The notes under the pieces: model-generated | Told to the model about the DNA's origin: nothing | The model's input: only the letters and a program-made list of their open reading frames with translations | Database searches by the model: none | From: Desulfosporosinus fructosivorans | Lineage (GTDB): Bacteria > Bacillota > Desulfitobacteriia > Desulfitobacteriales > Desulfitobacteriaceae | Reading direction: 5' to 3' | DNA: 64,000 nucleotides | NCBI RefSeq assembly: GCF_004766045.1 | Contig: NZ_SPQQ01000004.1 | Span: 248,001-312,000, forward strand | Shown here: positions 23,864-32,211 of the stretch, piece after piece | How the letters are laid out: each line of letters begins with the position of its first letter | Position numbering within the stretch: position 1 is the stretch's first letter | Made by a program: the position numbers and the translations under genes

Positions 23864-25021
23864 CTACCTATTTGGCGAATATCCAAGTTCAATGTTGGCA
23901 ATAATTTGCATATGAATGTTGGAGGTCCCTTCAAGCGTTTCAAATTGCTTGGCATCGCGGAGCCATCTACCGCAGGGATATTCAGTTGAATAACCATAGG
24001 AACCGTAGATCTTCATGGCCATATTTGCACCATGAACTGCTGCATTACAGCCGAATAGCTTAGCTATGGAAGTCGCCTGTTGGTTGGGTAATTTGTTTTC
24101 TTTGAGCCAGGCAGCATGATAAACGAGATATTTGGCCGCTTCATCTTCCAGTTTCATTTCAGCAAGTTGTTGCTGGATCATTTGATGTTTTCCGATTTGC
24201 TTTCCGAACTGGATACGCTCATTAGCATATTGTACTGCACCTTCTAGACAGGCCGCTGAAAGTGCTGCCGAACCTGTAGCACAACCCATTCGCGTGTTAT
24301 TCAACATCCACATGCAAATCTGAAACCCCTTATTAAGTGGACCTAAAAGGTTTTCCTTCGGAATCACTGCGTTGTCAAACACGAGTTCCGAAGTTGGAGC
24401 AGGCCACATGCCAACTTTCTTGAGAATTGGAATTCTGGTAACGCCCGGGGTGTTATTGTAATCAACGATAAAACAGGATAGGCCCTTAGATCCTCCGCCT
24501 TTTTCAGTTGCGGCATACACAAGACCAATATCGCAAGTGTGACCGCCTGATATCCACATTTTGGAACCATTCATCAACCAGTGATCACCCTTATCTTGGA
24601 CAAAGGTCTTCATACTGCCCACATCAGAACCGGTGTTGGCTTCAGTCATGGCAAAACTACCGACAGTTTTCCCACTTACAAGACCAGGGATATACTTTTG
24701 CTTTTGTTCTTCCGTACCCCATTCATTAATAGTCATCGCTGGGCCCCAGACGTTGCCGCTGATACTTAGCCTCCAGGAAGTATGAACCTTGGCTATTTCA
24801 TATAAAGCTACTACGCCCTCCATCCAACCCATGCCATTTCCGCCATACTCTTCTGGTATGCTCCACCCTAACAAACCCAACTCGCCCATTTTGGTTAGAA
24901 TCTCTCTGCGGTAGTAGTGATTATCTTCATCTTCTTCCACATATGGAGCAATCTCCTTTTCAGCAAAATTGCGGGCCATATCTTGAACCATTCTTTGTTC
25001 TTCGGTTAAGCCAAAATCCAT
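23864..25021 (-). CDS. Acyl-CoA dehydrogenase (glutaryl-CoA dehydrogenase candidate)
   Basis: A 385-residue FAD-dependent acyl-CoA dehydrogenase. It opens MDFGLTEEQRMVQDMARNF, has the FAD-binding MTEANTGSDVGSMKT and WISGGHTCDIG loops, and ends with the catalytic glutamate in ETLEGTSNIHMQIIANIE. It introduces a 2,3-double bond into an acyl-CoA and passes electrons to ETF. Next to glutaconyl-CoA decarboxylase the most economical substrate is glutaryl-CoA, giving glutaconyl-CoA; this is inference from context. The ATG at 25021 has GGAGGAG upstream; the open frame extends further but without a ribosome site. No etfAB genes are seen in the window. Confidence 0.88.
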   Translation of the reverse strand: MDFGLTEEQRMVQDMARNFAEKEIAPYVEEDEDNHYYRREILTKMGELGLLGWSIPEEYGGNGMGWMEGVVALYEIAKVHTSWRLSISGNVWGPAMTINEWGTEEQKQKYIPGLVSGKTVGSFAMTEANTGSDVGSMKTFVQDKGDHWLMNGSKMWISGGHTCDIGLVYAATEKGGGSKGLSCFIVDYNNTPGVTRIPILKKVGMWPAPTSELVFDNAVIPKENLLGPLNKGFQICMWMLNNTRMGCATGSAALSAACLEGAVQYANERIQFGKQIGKHQMIQQQLAEMKLEDEAAKYLVYHAAWLKENKLPNQQATSIAKLFGCNAAVHGANMAMKIYGSYGYSTEYPCGRWLRDAKQFETLEGTSNIHMQIIANIELGYSPNR

Positions 25022-25046
25022 CGTGTTTCTCTCCTCCACACTATAT

Positions 25047-25925
25047 TTAATGGCCAGTAAAAACCGGTTTACGTTTCTCTTTAAGGGCATTTAGTCCTTC
25101 TTTATGGTCGGACATTTCAGAAACAATAGCCATTTGGGATGAAATAAGATCTAAGGCTGTCCGCAAGTCGTTCGTTCGTTGCGCGGAATAAACTGCCCTT
25201 TTAATCATTTGCACACATACCGGGGGGGATTCAGCTATCTTCTTAGCCATCTCTAAGGTGGCTTGTTCTAGTTCTGCAGCGGGGACCACCTTGTTGACCA
25301 TACCCATTTTTTCCGCCTCATAAGCTGAGATGAAATCTCCAGTCCATAAGATTTCTAACGCCTTGGCAACTCCTACCAATCGCGGCAAATAGAAGACTCC
25401 ACCATCACCCGGTACAAGGCCTGCTTTCACGTAACCTGCAGAAAGTTGAGCGTCATCTGCAGCCACCCTAATGTCGCACATTAGAGCCATGTCAAGGCCC
25501 GCCCCTATGGCAATTCCATTAATGCCACAGATTACTGGTTTATCCATCAAATCTAAGGTCAGAGCAATTTTATGGATATGGTTTGTTAAAGCACGTTTAC
25601 GGTCAATTGCTTTATCGCCCCATGATTCGCCTTGATCGTCACACCCGACAAATCCCTTTCCAGCTAACATAGCTTCTGTATCACCACCGGCGGAAAAGGC
25701 CTTGCCATTGGCAGTCAACACGATAACCCTTATACCTTGATCCTCTTGTGCGTCTTGTAGGGCTTCAGCCCATTTCCGGATCATCGGCAAGGAAAAGGCA
25801 TTATACTTCTCCGGTCTGTTGAGAATAATCCTAGCTATAGAGCCGTCCTTCTGATAAAGCAAATGACTGTTCTTATCTTCTTGAGGGGTTTTCACGAATT
25901 TCAAGCACTCCCGTCTTCCCATCAT
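25047..25925 (-). CDS. Enoyl-CoA hydratase/isomerase (crotonase family)
   Basis: A 292-residue crotonase-fold protein. Landmarks are RIILNRPEKYNAFSLPMI, the oxyanion-hole AFSAGGDTEAML and GINGIAIGAGLDMALMCDIR. The usual catalytic glutamate positions lie around SAGYVKAGLVPGDGGVFYLP. It would hydrate crotonyl-CoA, the product of glutaconyl-CoA decarboxylation, to 3-hydroxybutyryl-CoA. The ATG at 25925 sits 7 bp after AAGGAG. It lies between the alpha subunit and acyl-CoA dehydrogenase genes, all on the minus strand. Other enoyl-CoA substrates are possible. Confidence 0.87.
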   Translation of the reverse strand: MMGRRECLKFVKTPQEDKNSHLLYQKDGSIARIILNRPEKYNAFSLPMIRKWAEALQDAQEDQGIRVIVLTANGKAFSAGGDTEAMLAGKGFVGCDDQGESWGDKAIDRKRALTNHIHKIALTLDLMDKPVICGINGIAIGAGLDMALMCDIRVAADDAQLSAGYVKAGLVPGDGGVFYLPRLVGVAKALEILWTGDFISAYEAEKMGMVNKVVPAAELEQATLEMAKKIAESPPVCVQMIKRAVYSAQRTNDLRTALDLISSQMAIVSEMSDHKEGLNALKEKRKPVFTGH

Positions 25926-25989
25926 TTCACATCTCCTTAATCTTTCTTTTCTTGCTTCCACTGGAGATATCATAACAGGAAACGGACCC

Positions 25990-26064
25990 ATTTATCTAAT
26001 CGTGAGACTCCCCCACCGAAGTCTCGTTGTTTAACTTGAGTTGACGAGTTCCATTTAGATAAAT
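25990..26064. repeat. GTCTCG/TTCAAC hairpin repeat, copy B, with flanking inverted repeats
   Basis: ATTTATCTAA at 25990-25999 and TTAGATAAAT at 26055-26064 bracket a compact copy of the repeat (TCGTGAGACTCCCCCACCGA, then GTCTCGTTG, then GACGAGTT). The middle part present in copies C and D is missing. It lies between the alpha subunit and crotonase genes. Confidence 0.7.
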
Positions 26065-26089
26065 ACCCCAGAGGGAAAGGATTTTTCCT

Positions 26090-27847
26090 CTATCCCTTTA
26101 TCGTCCTAGGTAAGATCATCTGATGTATTGGGGTAATCGATTTAGGATTTTGATAATTAGCTCCTGCAAAAGCGACGCAATATTTTCTTAAATCGGGGAG
26201 GGTTACCACCTCATCCACAAACCCTTGCTCAGCACAGAATACCGGCCTTGATTTTTCTTCGTAATCTTTAACCATTTGATTCATTTTTTCAATGATTGGT
26301 CCTAAATCGTTGCCAGCCTCTTGTTCCTTGACCAGTCTTCTAGCATAAGAAGCGGCCGCAGCAGTTTCTCCGTGCATAACATATATTTCTGTCAACGGTG
26401 TTCCTAGCGTAAAGGCATTGTTTTCATTGGCTTGGGGACCACCCATAATATAATGGGCAGCAGCAGTTCCTTTTCTCAAGATGACACACATCATAGCGAC
26501 ATCAGTTTTCTGGATTGAATAAATCAAGCTTTGACCCAGAGCGAGCAATTCAGCCTCCTCTGCGATATCGCCTACATCAATGCCGGTAGTATCTTGAAGC
26601 CAGATTATTGGCAAATTATCTCTCCCGCAGAAGGTGACAAATTCGGATTGTTTAATAAGTCCTTGACGATAATGTTTACCGCCTACCCCCACGTAGGCTC
26701 CTTCTGCATACTCTGGATATTTAGATATGACTCCTTGTCTGTTGCCAATCACTCCAACTGGGAAGCCGTCAATTTTCGCTACTCCCGTAAAAACCTCCGG
26801 ACCGTAATCAGGCCTATACTCCATAAATTCACTATTATCCGTAAGACGCGCTAGGACTTGAACCGCATCATAGGGTCTTTTTTGATTGGCAGGAATTAGT
26901 CTATTTAAATCTTGTACAGGATACTTAGGTTCAGCAGATTCAGCAACCCGAAATACTTTCGGGTCAAAAGCCGGCATGCCACTCATGTACTCTTTGATCC
27001 CATCTAAGACGCCAATTTCAGTGTCATGAACTTCTCTAAAATAAGCAGTCTGATCAAAATGGGTTTCCACCCGCCCCGGAGCCTTAGCTGTGAATCCCTT
27101 CGTTGCATCGATTAATTGTTGAGCTGATTCCAAGTCAAAAGAGCCTTTAGGATTCATCCCGCCCACAATTCCAGCTCCACCTACTGCAATATTGGCATCC
27201 TTGTGCGCCAAAAGGATTGTAGGACTGATCCCTTGATAGCCTCCACCTGCGGGGTTGGTTCCATAAATTGCATTTAAGATTGGAATCCCCAGCTTGTTCA
27301 GTTCTGCATGTCTATAGAAAGCAGCGCCGCTTCCCCGCCGATCAGCATATACTTTCTCTTGCTCCATTAATTTAACCCCGCTACAATTAGTGAGCCAAAC
27401 CAAAGGAATATTGAGCCTTTTGGCCAAGTCAGTGACTCTTAGAATATTCTCAGCTTGGCCAGAAATCCAAGCCCCTGCCATGACTTTATTATCGAAAGCA
27501 ATAATTACTGCCCATTTTCCGTCAATTTTGCCCAGACCGTCTACAACACCCGTACACCCTTCTTCGTTCGTTTCTGGGTTATAAAGTGTATGTAACGGAC
27601 ACCAGGTTCCCGCGTCAACTAGATAATCCAATCTATCCCAAACGGTCATCTGACCTCTTTTCCTTATTACTTCAGCGTTAGTACCAGCGTTCTTAACCTT
27701 TTCTACAGCACCAGAAATAATATTCTCTTGTTCTTGAATAAATATTATGTTTTCTTCAGTTCGCTTTATTTCTCCCGCACTCAAGGGTTTCCCAATATCG
27801 GACATTTTTTCGAAGTATGGTCGTAGGGCTGTTTGCTTTCTAACCAC
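26090..27847 (-). CDS. gcdA: Glutaconyl-CoA decarboxylase alpha (carboxyltransferase) subunit
   Basis: A 585-residue carboxyltransferase. Its length and sequence follow GcdA of Acidaminococcus closely (recalled, not searched): WLTNCSGVKLMEQEKVY, IYGTNPAGGGYQGISPT, GGAGIVGGMNPKGSFDLE, IWLQDTTGIDVGDIAEEAEL and LRKGTAAAHYIMGGPQ. It moves the C4 carboxyl of glutaconyl-CoA to biotin, giving crotonyl-CoA. The GTG at 27847, 9 bp after AAGGGGG, gives a family-like N-terminus; the frame is open for another 31 codons without a ribosome site. Related methylmalonyl- or acetyl-CoA enzymes are shorter, which supports the glutaconyl assignment. Confidence 0.88.
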   Translation of the reverse strand: MVRKQTALRPYFEKMSDIGKPLSAGEIKRTEENIIFIQEQENIISGAVEKVKNAGTNAEVIRKRGQMTVWDRLDYLVDAGTWCPLHTLYNPETNEEGCTGVVDGLGKIDGKWAVIIAFDNKVMAGAWISGQAENILRVTDLAKRLNIPLVWLTNCSGVKLMEQEKVYADRRGSGAAFYRHAELNKLGIPILNAIYGTNPAGGGYQGISPTILLAHKDANIAVGGAGIVGGMNPKGSFDLESAQQLIDATKGFTAKAPGRVETHFDQTAYFREVHDTEIGVLDGIKEYMSGMPAFDPKVFRVAESAEPKYPVQDLNRLIPANQKRPYDAVQVLARLTDNSEFMEYRPDYGPEVFTGVAKIDGFPVGVIGNRQGVISKYPEYAEGAYVGVGGKHYRQGLIKQSEFVTFCGRDNLPIIWLQDTTGIDVGDIAEEAELLALGQSLIYSIQKTDVAMMCVILRKGTAAAHYIMGGPQANENNAFTLGTPLTEIYVMHGETAAAASYARRLVKEQEAGNDLGPIIEKMNQMVKDYEEKSRPVFCAEQGFVDEVVTLPDLRKYCVAFAGANYQNPKSITPIHQMILPRTIKG

Positions 27848-27984
27848 AGATAAAATCCCCCTTCTCACCTCATTAACTGTCGCCCCCGGTAATAGGGTAT
27901 AAATTTGCCCCCACGGGCAAACTCGCTTACGAGGGGACAAAGCTGCTAAACTAGATGATGTTCTAAAATGGATATTCTAAAATA

Positions 27985-28197
27985 TTACTCAATGACTACC
28001 AATACCTGGTCTTCGCTTACACTTTCCCCTTCTTTGACTGCGATCTTAACAACTGTACCTGCATCCGAAGCATAAATTGGGGTCTCCATTTTTAAGGCTT
28101 CGAGGATTATGACTTCATCATCCATTTCTACTACATCTCCAACCGATACATTTATTTTCCATACATTTCCGGCTAGTGGAGAAACTAAGTTACCCAT
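27985..28197 (-). CDS. gcdC: Biotin carrier protein of the decarboxylase
   Basis: A 70-residue biotinyl-lipoyl domain. The ALKMETP motif carries the lysine that receives biotin (Lys36), and flanking GDVVEMDDEVIILE and GESVSEDQVLVVIE form the usual beta-barrel halves. It shuttles CO2 from the carboxyltransferase to the membrane beta subunit. Unlike typical GcdC it lacks the long Ala/Pro linker, so it is closer to the short carriers seen in many Clostridia. It is first in the leftward block, with GAGGAGGTG 7 bp before the ATG, and follows the candidate promoter and TGCA sites. Confidence 0.92.
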   Translation of the reverse strand: MGNLVSPLAGNVWKINVSVGDVVEMDDEVIILEALKMETPIYASDAGTVVKIAVKEGESVSEDQVLVVIE

Positions 28198-28222
28198 GTG
28201 CTTTCACCTCCTCTCATTTGAA

Positions 28223-28228
28223 ATTATA
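28223..28228 (-). promoter_or_regulatory. Candidate -10 element of the decarboxylase operon
   Basis: TATAAT on the minus strand 26 bp before the gcdC start. No good -35 hexamer lies 16-18 bp upstream (best TTATCG), which would suit an activator-dependent sigma-70 promoter. I found no GG-N10-GC sigma-54 element in 28198-28560. Confidence 0.4.
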
Positions 28229-28263
28229 GATTCAAGTCCCATTGTCGATAAACTTCGTAATTA

Positions 28264-28521
28264 TGCATTTGCGCATATTTTGAATAGATTGCATCATCTC
28301 TGACAAATACTTATCTATAAACCTGATTATTAATTTTCTCCTATTCCAAATACGCTCAAAATCGCTGATTTTTACTCATTTTATTAAAAATATCGTTTTT
28401 GTATTTACCTAAGTCCTAAATTCTAAACTAGTATTTTCTGCACTTTTGCATAACATATGAAACCATATTCTTATATTATTACTTTTATCTGAAAATTACA
28501 ATATCTTTATGCCATTATGCA
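28264..28521. promoter_or_regulatory. Three TGCA-N4-TGCA sites upstream of gcdC
   Basis: TGCATTTGCGCA (28264-28275), TGCACTTTTGCA (28439-28450) and TGCCATTATGCA (28510-28521) share the pattern TGCA-N4-TGCA. Two similar sites lie at 54348-54359 and 54369-54380 upstream of the second activator gene. The two activators in this window have similar TyrR-type helix-turn-helix ends, so the motif is a good candidate for their binding site. Confidence 0.5.
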
Positions 28522-28584
28522 TAAAGATATTTGAGGCCAACAGTAGTAATAATTCCGTCAGTTGAAACGACTAGGTCTTATCAT

Positions 28585-28632
28585 AAAAAAAGAACGCTGG
28601 CTGCGCACAATTATGCGTTCCAACGTCCTTTT
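28585..28632 (-). terminator. Terminator of spoIVA
   Basis: On the minus strand CGTTGG and GAACGC pair with CCAGCG/GCGTTC, followed by seven T residues. It lies about 60 bp beyond the spoIVA stop. Confidence 0.75.
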
Positions 28633-28633
28633 A

Positions 28634-28665
28634 AGTGAGGGACAATTCATGAATTGCCCCTCACT
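28634..28665. repeat. AGTGAGGG inverted repeat
   Basis: AGTGAGGGACAATTC / GAATTGCCCCTCACT: 15-base arms with two mismatched pairs, between spoIVA and its terminator. It shares the GTGAGGGGACA word with the hairpin at 36927-36966. Confidence 0.6.
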
Positions 28666-28688
28666 CAGACTGCCTACTCGATATTTTT

Positions 28689-30173
28689 TTAGATGATAAT
28701 GCAGATTAACCCTCCGTTGCCGTCATTGACAATCCGTTGCAAGGTGTCTTGAAGCTTATGTTGGGCATTTTCTGGCATACGATAAATTTTGTTTTGGATC
28801 CCTTCACGAACCAAATTATGCAAGGATTTTCCAAAGATATTAGATTCCCAGACTTTCTTCGGGTCACTCTCAAACTCATCTAGCATATACTTCACAAGTT
28901 CTTCTGCTTGCTTTTCCGTACCGATCAGAGGGGTTATTTCTGTTGTAACGTCAGCTCTGATTATATGCAACGACGGAGCACTTGCTTTTAGCTTGATCCC
29001 ATAATGCCCGCCTTGTTTCACGAGTTCTGGTTCTTCAAGGAACATTTCTTCAAGTTGGGGGGTGACAACACCATAGCCGTTGATACGAACTTCCTCAATA
29101 GCTGCGGATAGTTTATCCCATTCTTTCTTAGCCACGCTATAGTCTAAAATTAAGCGAAGCAAGGTATGATCTCCTTCAATTTCAATCCCCGTTAGATCTT
29201 GGAGCACTGTTTTAAATAGCCCCTCGACAGCGGTGATTTCAACATTGGCTACTCCAGTACCTAAGTTCATCTCTTTAAGGATAACATCTTGAGCATATTG
29301 GCATTCTGTCAAGGCATCTAAGGCTTGATCGATATCACGCAAACGCCGTACCCCTTGTATCGCTTTGCGCACTGTTTCTTCAAAGTCTGCTCGAACTGGA
29401 TGAGCAGTGTCGAGTTCCTCAACCCATTTTGGAAGATCAATATTGACTTCAGCTACGGGGAACTCATACAGTACTTCTTCAAGAATTTGAGTGATGTCAT
29501 CGTGATTCATTTCAAGACAATTCACTGCAATTACAGGTATCCCGTATTTTTCTTCAAGAGAACGGCCCAGTTCCAGTGTGTTTTCTGCATAGGGGCGAGT
29601 TGTATTTAAGATGACTACATATGGTTTTCCTAGCTGGCGAAGCTCAGAAATAACCTGTTCCTCTGCATCTATATAGGCCTCTCGTGGTATATCAGTAATA
29701 GACCCATCTGTCGTAACCACGATACCGATCGTGGCATGATCGCTGATGACCTTACGGGTACCCATTTCAGCTGCCTCCTGAAATGACATAGGTTCGTCAC
29801 TCCAAGATGTTTTCATCATGCGAGGCTCTTCGCTGTCTTCTGTCTCGTACCCCAAGGCACCTTCGACTGTGTATCCTACACAGTCAACCAACCGTACATT
29901 CATGTGAATTGTGTCTTTAATAACGATTTCCACGGATTCTGATGGAATAAACTTGGGTTCTGTCGTCGTGATCATTCTTCCAGTTCCACTTTGAGGAAGT
30001 TCATCTTTAGCCCGCTCCCGCTCAAAAGCATCTTGGATGTTGGGCAGGACTAGGAGGTCCATGAATCGTTTGATAAAGGTGGACTTTCCTGTGCGGACTG
30101 GCCCGACGACACCGAGGTAGATATCGCCCCCTGTACGTTCTGCGATATCTCTAAAAATGTCTACTTTTTCCAT
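28689..30173 (-). CDS. spoIVA: Stage IV sporulation protein A (coat morphogenetic ATPase)
   Basis: A 494-residue protein of full family length. The N-terminal P-loop domain shows YLGVVGPVRTGKSTFIKRFM (Walker A), VRLVDCVGYTVEGALGYE and IGIVVTTDGSITDIPREAY. The C-terminal half is the SpoIVA-specific region. In sporulating Firmicutes the protein binds and hydrolyses ATP and polymerises on the forespore surface to form the base of the spore coat. Its presence is strong evidence that the organism makes endospores. It is flanked by gpsA, as in Bacillus and many Clostridia. A possible sigma-E promoter lies upstream. Confidence 0.96.
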   Translation of the reverse strand: MEKVDIFRDIAERTGGDIYLGVVGPVRTGKSTFIKRFMDLLVLPNIQDAFERERAKDELPQSGTGRMITTTEPKFIPSESVEIVIKDTIHMNVRLVDCVGYTVEGALGYETEDSEEPRMMKTSWSDEPMSFQEAAEMGTRKVISDHATIGIVVTTDGSITDIPREAYIDAEEQVISELRQLGKPYVVILNTTRPYAENTLELGRSLEEKYGIPVIAVNCLEMNHDDITQILEEVLYEFPVAEVNIDLPKWVEELDTAHPVRADFEETVRKAIQGVRRLRDIDQALDALTECQYAQDVILKEMNLGTGVANVEITAVEGLFKTVLQDLTGIEIEGDHTLLRLILDYSVAKKEWDKLSAAIEEVRINGYGVVTPQLEEMFLEEPELVKQGGHYGIKLKASAPSLHIIRADVTTEITPLIGTEKQAEELVKYMLDEFESDPKKVWESNIFGKSLHNLVREGIQNKIYRMPENAQHKLQDTLQRIVNDGNGGLICIII

Positions 30174-30296
30174 TTATACTTTCCCTCCTTTTGTGTGCTG
30201 TCCCCAATTTGGGGAAGGGCCTCCACCTTTTCTCCCCCTTCCACCTCCTAGTAACACGTGGCTTCCCGATACCGGACTAGCACCTTAAGCAATATA

Positions 30297-30326
30297 AGTA
30301 TATTGATTACTTTGGGGAAATATGAC
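30297..30326 (-). promoter_or_regulatory. Candidate sigma-E promoter of spoIVA
   Basis: Minus-strand GTCATATT (30319-30326) and AATATACT (30297-30304), spaced by 14 bp, match the mother-cell sigma-E consensus (GNATATT ... CATACANT) at most positions. SpoIVA is sigma-E controlled in B. subtilis. The start lies about 120 bp upstream of the spoIVA ATG. Confidence 0.45.
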
Positions 30327-30402
30327 ATGGACAACAAAAAACGCAGAAAAGGTTTTTGATTTACCTCTTCTACGTCTATGAAACAAAGTTTGAAATTATG
30401 TA

Positions 30403-31416
30403 TTAATTTAACCAGTTCAATTCCACTATTTCTTCAAGTTCATGGCGCTTACCCCGCATCATCAGATCCGTCACGGCAATTCTTGGATCAGCACCTTCGA
30501 ACAGCACTCTATAGGCTTGCTCTGTAATAGGCATCGAAATATCTTTCTCTATACTAAGTTGATAGGCAATACGGGCTGCCTTAACCCCTTCTACCACCAT
30601 TCCGACGTCTTTAAGCACCGTGTCTAGCGGTATACCTTGCCCTAGGGCGACTCCCGCCCGGCGATTCCGACTATGAGGGCTAGTACAGGTAACAATGAGG
30701 TCCCCAACACCTGACAACCCGGCAAACGTTAACGGATGTCCTCCCTGCGCCACTCCTAAACGGGCAATCTCCGCTAATCCCCTAGTCATTAGTGCCGCCT
30801 TGGTGTTGTCTCCGAATCCTAACCCCTCGGCAATCCCCGTACATAAAGCAATGACATTTTTCAAGGCGCCTCCAAGTTCTACTCCGATGACATCTGGATT
30901 TGTATATATTCTAAATTCTGGTGTCATCATCAGGTCTTGAACTGCTTTGGCAGTTTCTACATCTGAGGCAACCACTACAGTTGTCGGCATGTTTCGTCCG
31001 ACCTCTTCCGCATGGCTGGGACCGGACAATACGGCGATCCGATTTTGAGGCAACTCTTCAGCCAATACCTCCGAAAGGCGAAGATGTGACCCTTCTTCCA
31101 TACCCTTAGCAGTATTGACCACGATGCAACCTGGTTTTAGGTAGTCTTTAACCAAACGAGCAGCTTGTCTAACACTATGAGATGGCACACTGAAAACAAC
31201 CAGTTCGGCGTTTAAGAGTGTAAGATCCGTTGTTGGTTGAATTCCTGGAGGCAAAACAACACCCGGCAAATAGCGCGCATTTTCACGTTGTTTCCTGATA
31301 AGCTCCATCTCATCAGAATGGCGACCAATGAGTGCAACCTGGTGACCCGCATTCGCTAAGACAACGGACAAGGCACTCCCCCAGCTTCCAGCCCCATAAA
31401 CCGCTACGTTAGACAT
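30403..31416 (-). CDS. gpsA: NAD(P)-dependent glycerol-3-phosphate dehydrogenase
   Basis: A 337-residue enzyme that reduces dihydroxyacetone phosphate to sn-glycerol 3-phosphate for phospholipid synthesis. It begins MSNVAVYGAGSWGSAL (Rossmann loop) and has VSVPSHS-type contacts, GPSHAEEVG, the catalytic-lysine segment GVELGGALKNVIALCTGIAE and TCTSPHSRNRRAG. The frame stays open 64 codons further through a repeat, but AAAGGAG 7 bp before the ATG at 31416 and the family N-terminus set the start. It lies with plsY and der in the conserved order also found in other Firmicutes. Confidence 0.95.
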   Translation of the reverse strand: MSNVAVYGAGSWGSALSVVLANAGHQVALIGRHSDEMELIRKQRENARYLPGVVLPPGIQPTTDLTLLNAELVVFSVPSHSVRQAARLVKDYLKPGCIVVNTAKGMEEGSHLRLSEVLAEELPQNRIAVLSGPSHAEEVGRNMPTTVVVASDVETAKAVQDLMMTPEFRIYTNPDVIGVELGGALKNVIALCTGIAEGLGFGDNTKAALMTRGLAEIARLGVAQGGHPLTFAGLSGVGDLIVTCTSPHSRNRRAGVALGQGIPLDTVLKDVGMVVEGVKAARIAYQLSIEKDISMPITEQAYRVLFEGADPRIAVTDLMMRGKRHELEEIVELNWLN

Positions 31417-31530
31417 AGTATTACTCCTTTCCATATCGATATTCGTAATTAGTGATTTATTCAATATGTACTGGACCATGTTCCTCGACCTAAGAATCAC
31501 GCGCCTCGAACCACAATTTTCCCGGCAAGC

Positions 31531-31615
31531 GTGGCAAGGGGACGTTTCGTTCGTGGCATGGGGACGTTTCGTGGCATGGGCGTGGCATGGGGACGTTTTG
31601 TTTGCCACGTTCCCT
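31531..31615. repeat. GTGGCATGGGGACGTT repeat cluster
   Basis: Four partial copies of GTGGCATGGGGACGTTT lie in tandem, ending with the inverted TTTGCCACGTTCCC. The unit can pair with its inverse to form stem-loops. It fills most of the gap between plsY and gpsA and even encodes a spurious N-terminal extension of gpsA. It resembles GGGGACG-type extragenic palindromes. Confidence 0.8.
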
Positions 31616-32208
31616 TAGGAAATCTTTTTATCCCCAAATCGATGTTCTGTTCCTTTTAATACTCTTTTAAAATTGGCGCGGTGGAGAATTAGAACTGCTA
31701 AAACAGCGACTACTCCAAAAACACGATATGCTAATGGTTCTGGAAAAACAAAGACCGTGACTAGAACCGTAAGTGCCCCCGCAACCGAACCCATGGAAAC
31801 AAAGCGTGTGATCAATACCACGAGAAGAAAAACTCCAATTGCCAAAAACATTATTTTTGGCATCAATACAGTAATGATCCCGAATCCCGCAGCAACTCCT
31901 TTTCCACTGGGCCTGAATCCAAAAAATGGATTAAAGCTGTGACTCGCCATTGCGAGAAATCCGCCGATGATTCCTCCCCATGCGCCATAGGCCCAAAGGC
32001 CCAAACCGGCAGCCATTGCTCCTTTTAAGAAATCTCCGAGCAACACTAAAATGCCCATTTTAACTCCTAAAAGGCGAAAGGCATTCGTCGTACCAATATT
32101 TCCACTGCCATGACGACGCACATCAATCCCTTTCAATTGTCCAGCTAAATAGGCAAAGGGAATAGCACCCAAGCAATACGCCAAGATAAAAATCAAGTAG
32201 CGTGGCAT
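31615..32208 (-). CDS. plsY: Glycerol-3-phosphate acyltransferase PlsY
   Basis: A 197-residue membrane enzyme that transfers the acyl group from acyl phosphate to glycerol 3-phosphate, the first step of phospholipid synthesis. Three conserved loops are visible: [32 protein letters not shown] and [17 protein letters not shown]. About five hydrophobic segments span the membrane. It lies 3 bp after der, with an AAGGA ribosome site, and next to gpsA, which makes its substrate. Confidence 0.95.
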   Translation of the reverse strand: MPRYLIFILAYCLGAIPFAYLAGQLKGIDVRRHGSGNIGTTNAFRLLGVKMGILVLLGDFLKGAMAAGLGLWAYGAWGGIIGGFLAMASHSFNPFFGFRPSGKGVAAGFGIITVLMPKIMFLAIGVFLLVVLITRFVSMGSVAGALTVLVTVFVFPEPLAYRVFGVVAVLAVLILHRANFKRVLKGTEHRFGDKKIS

Positions 32209-32211
32209 GGC

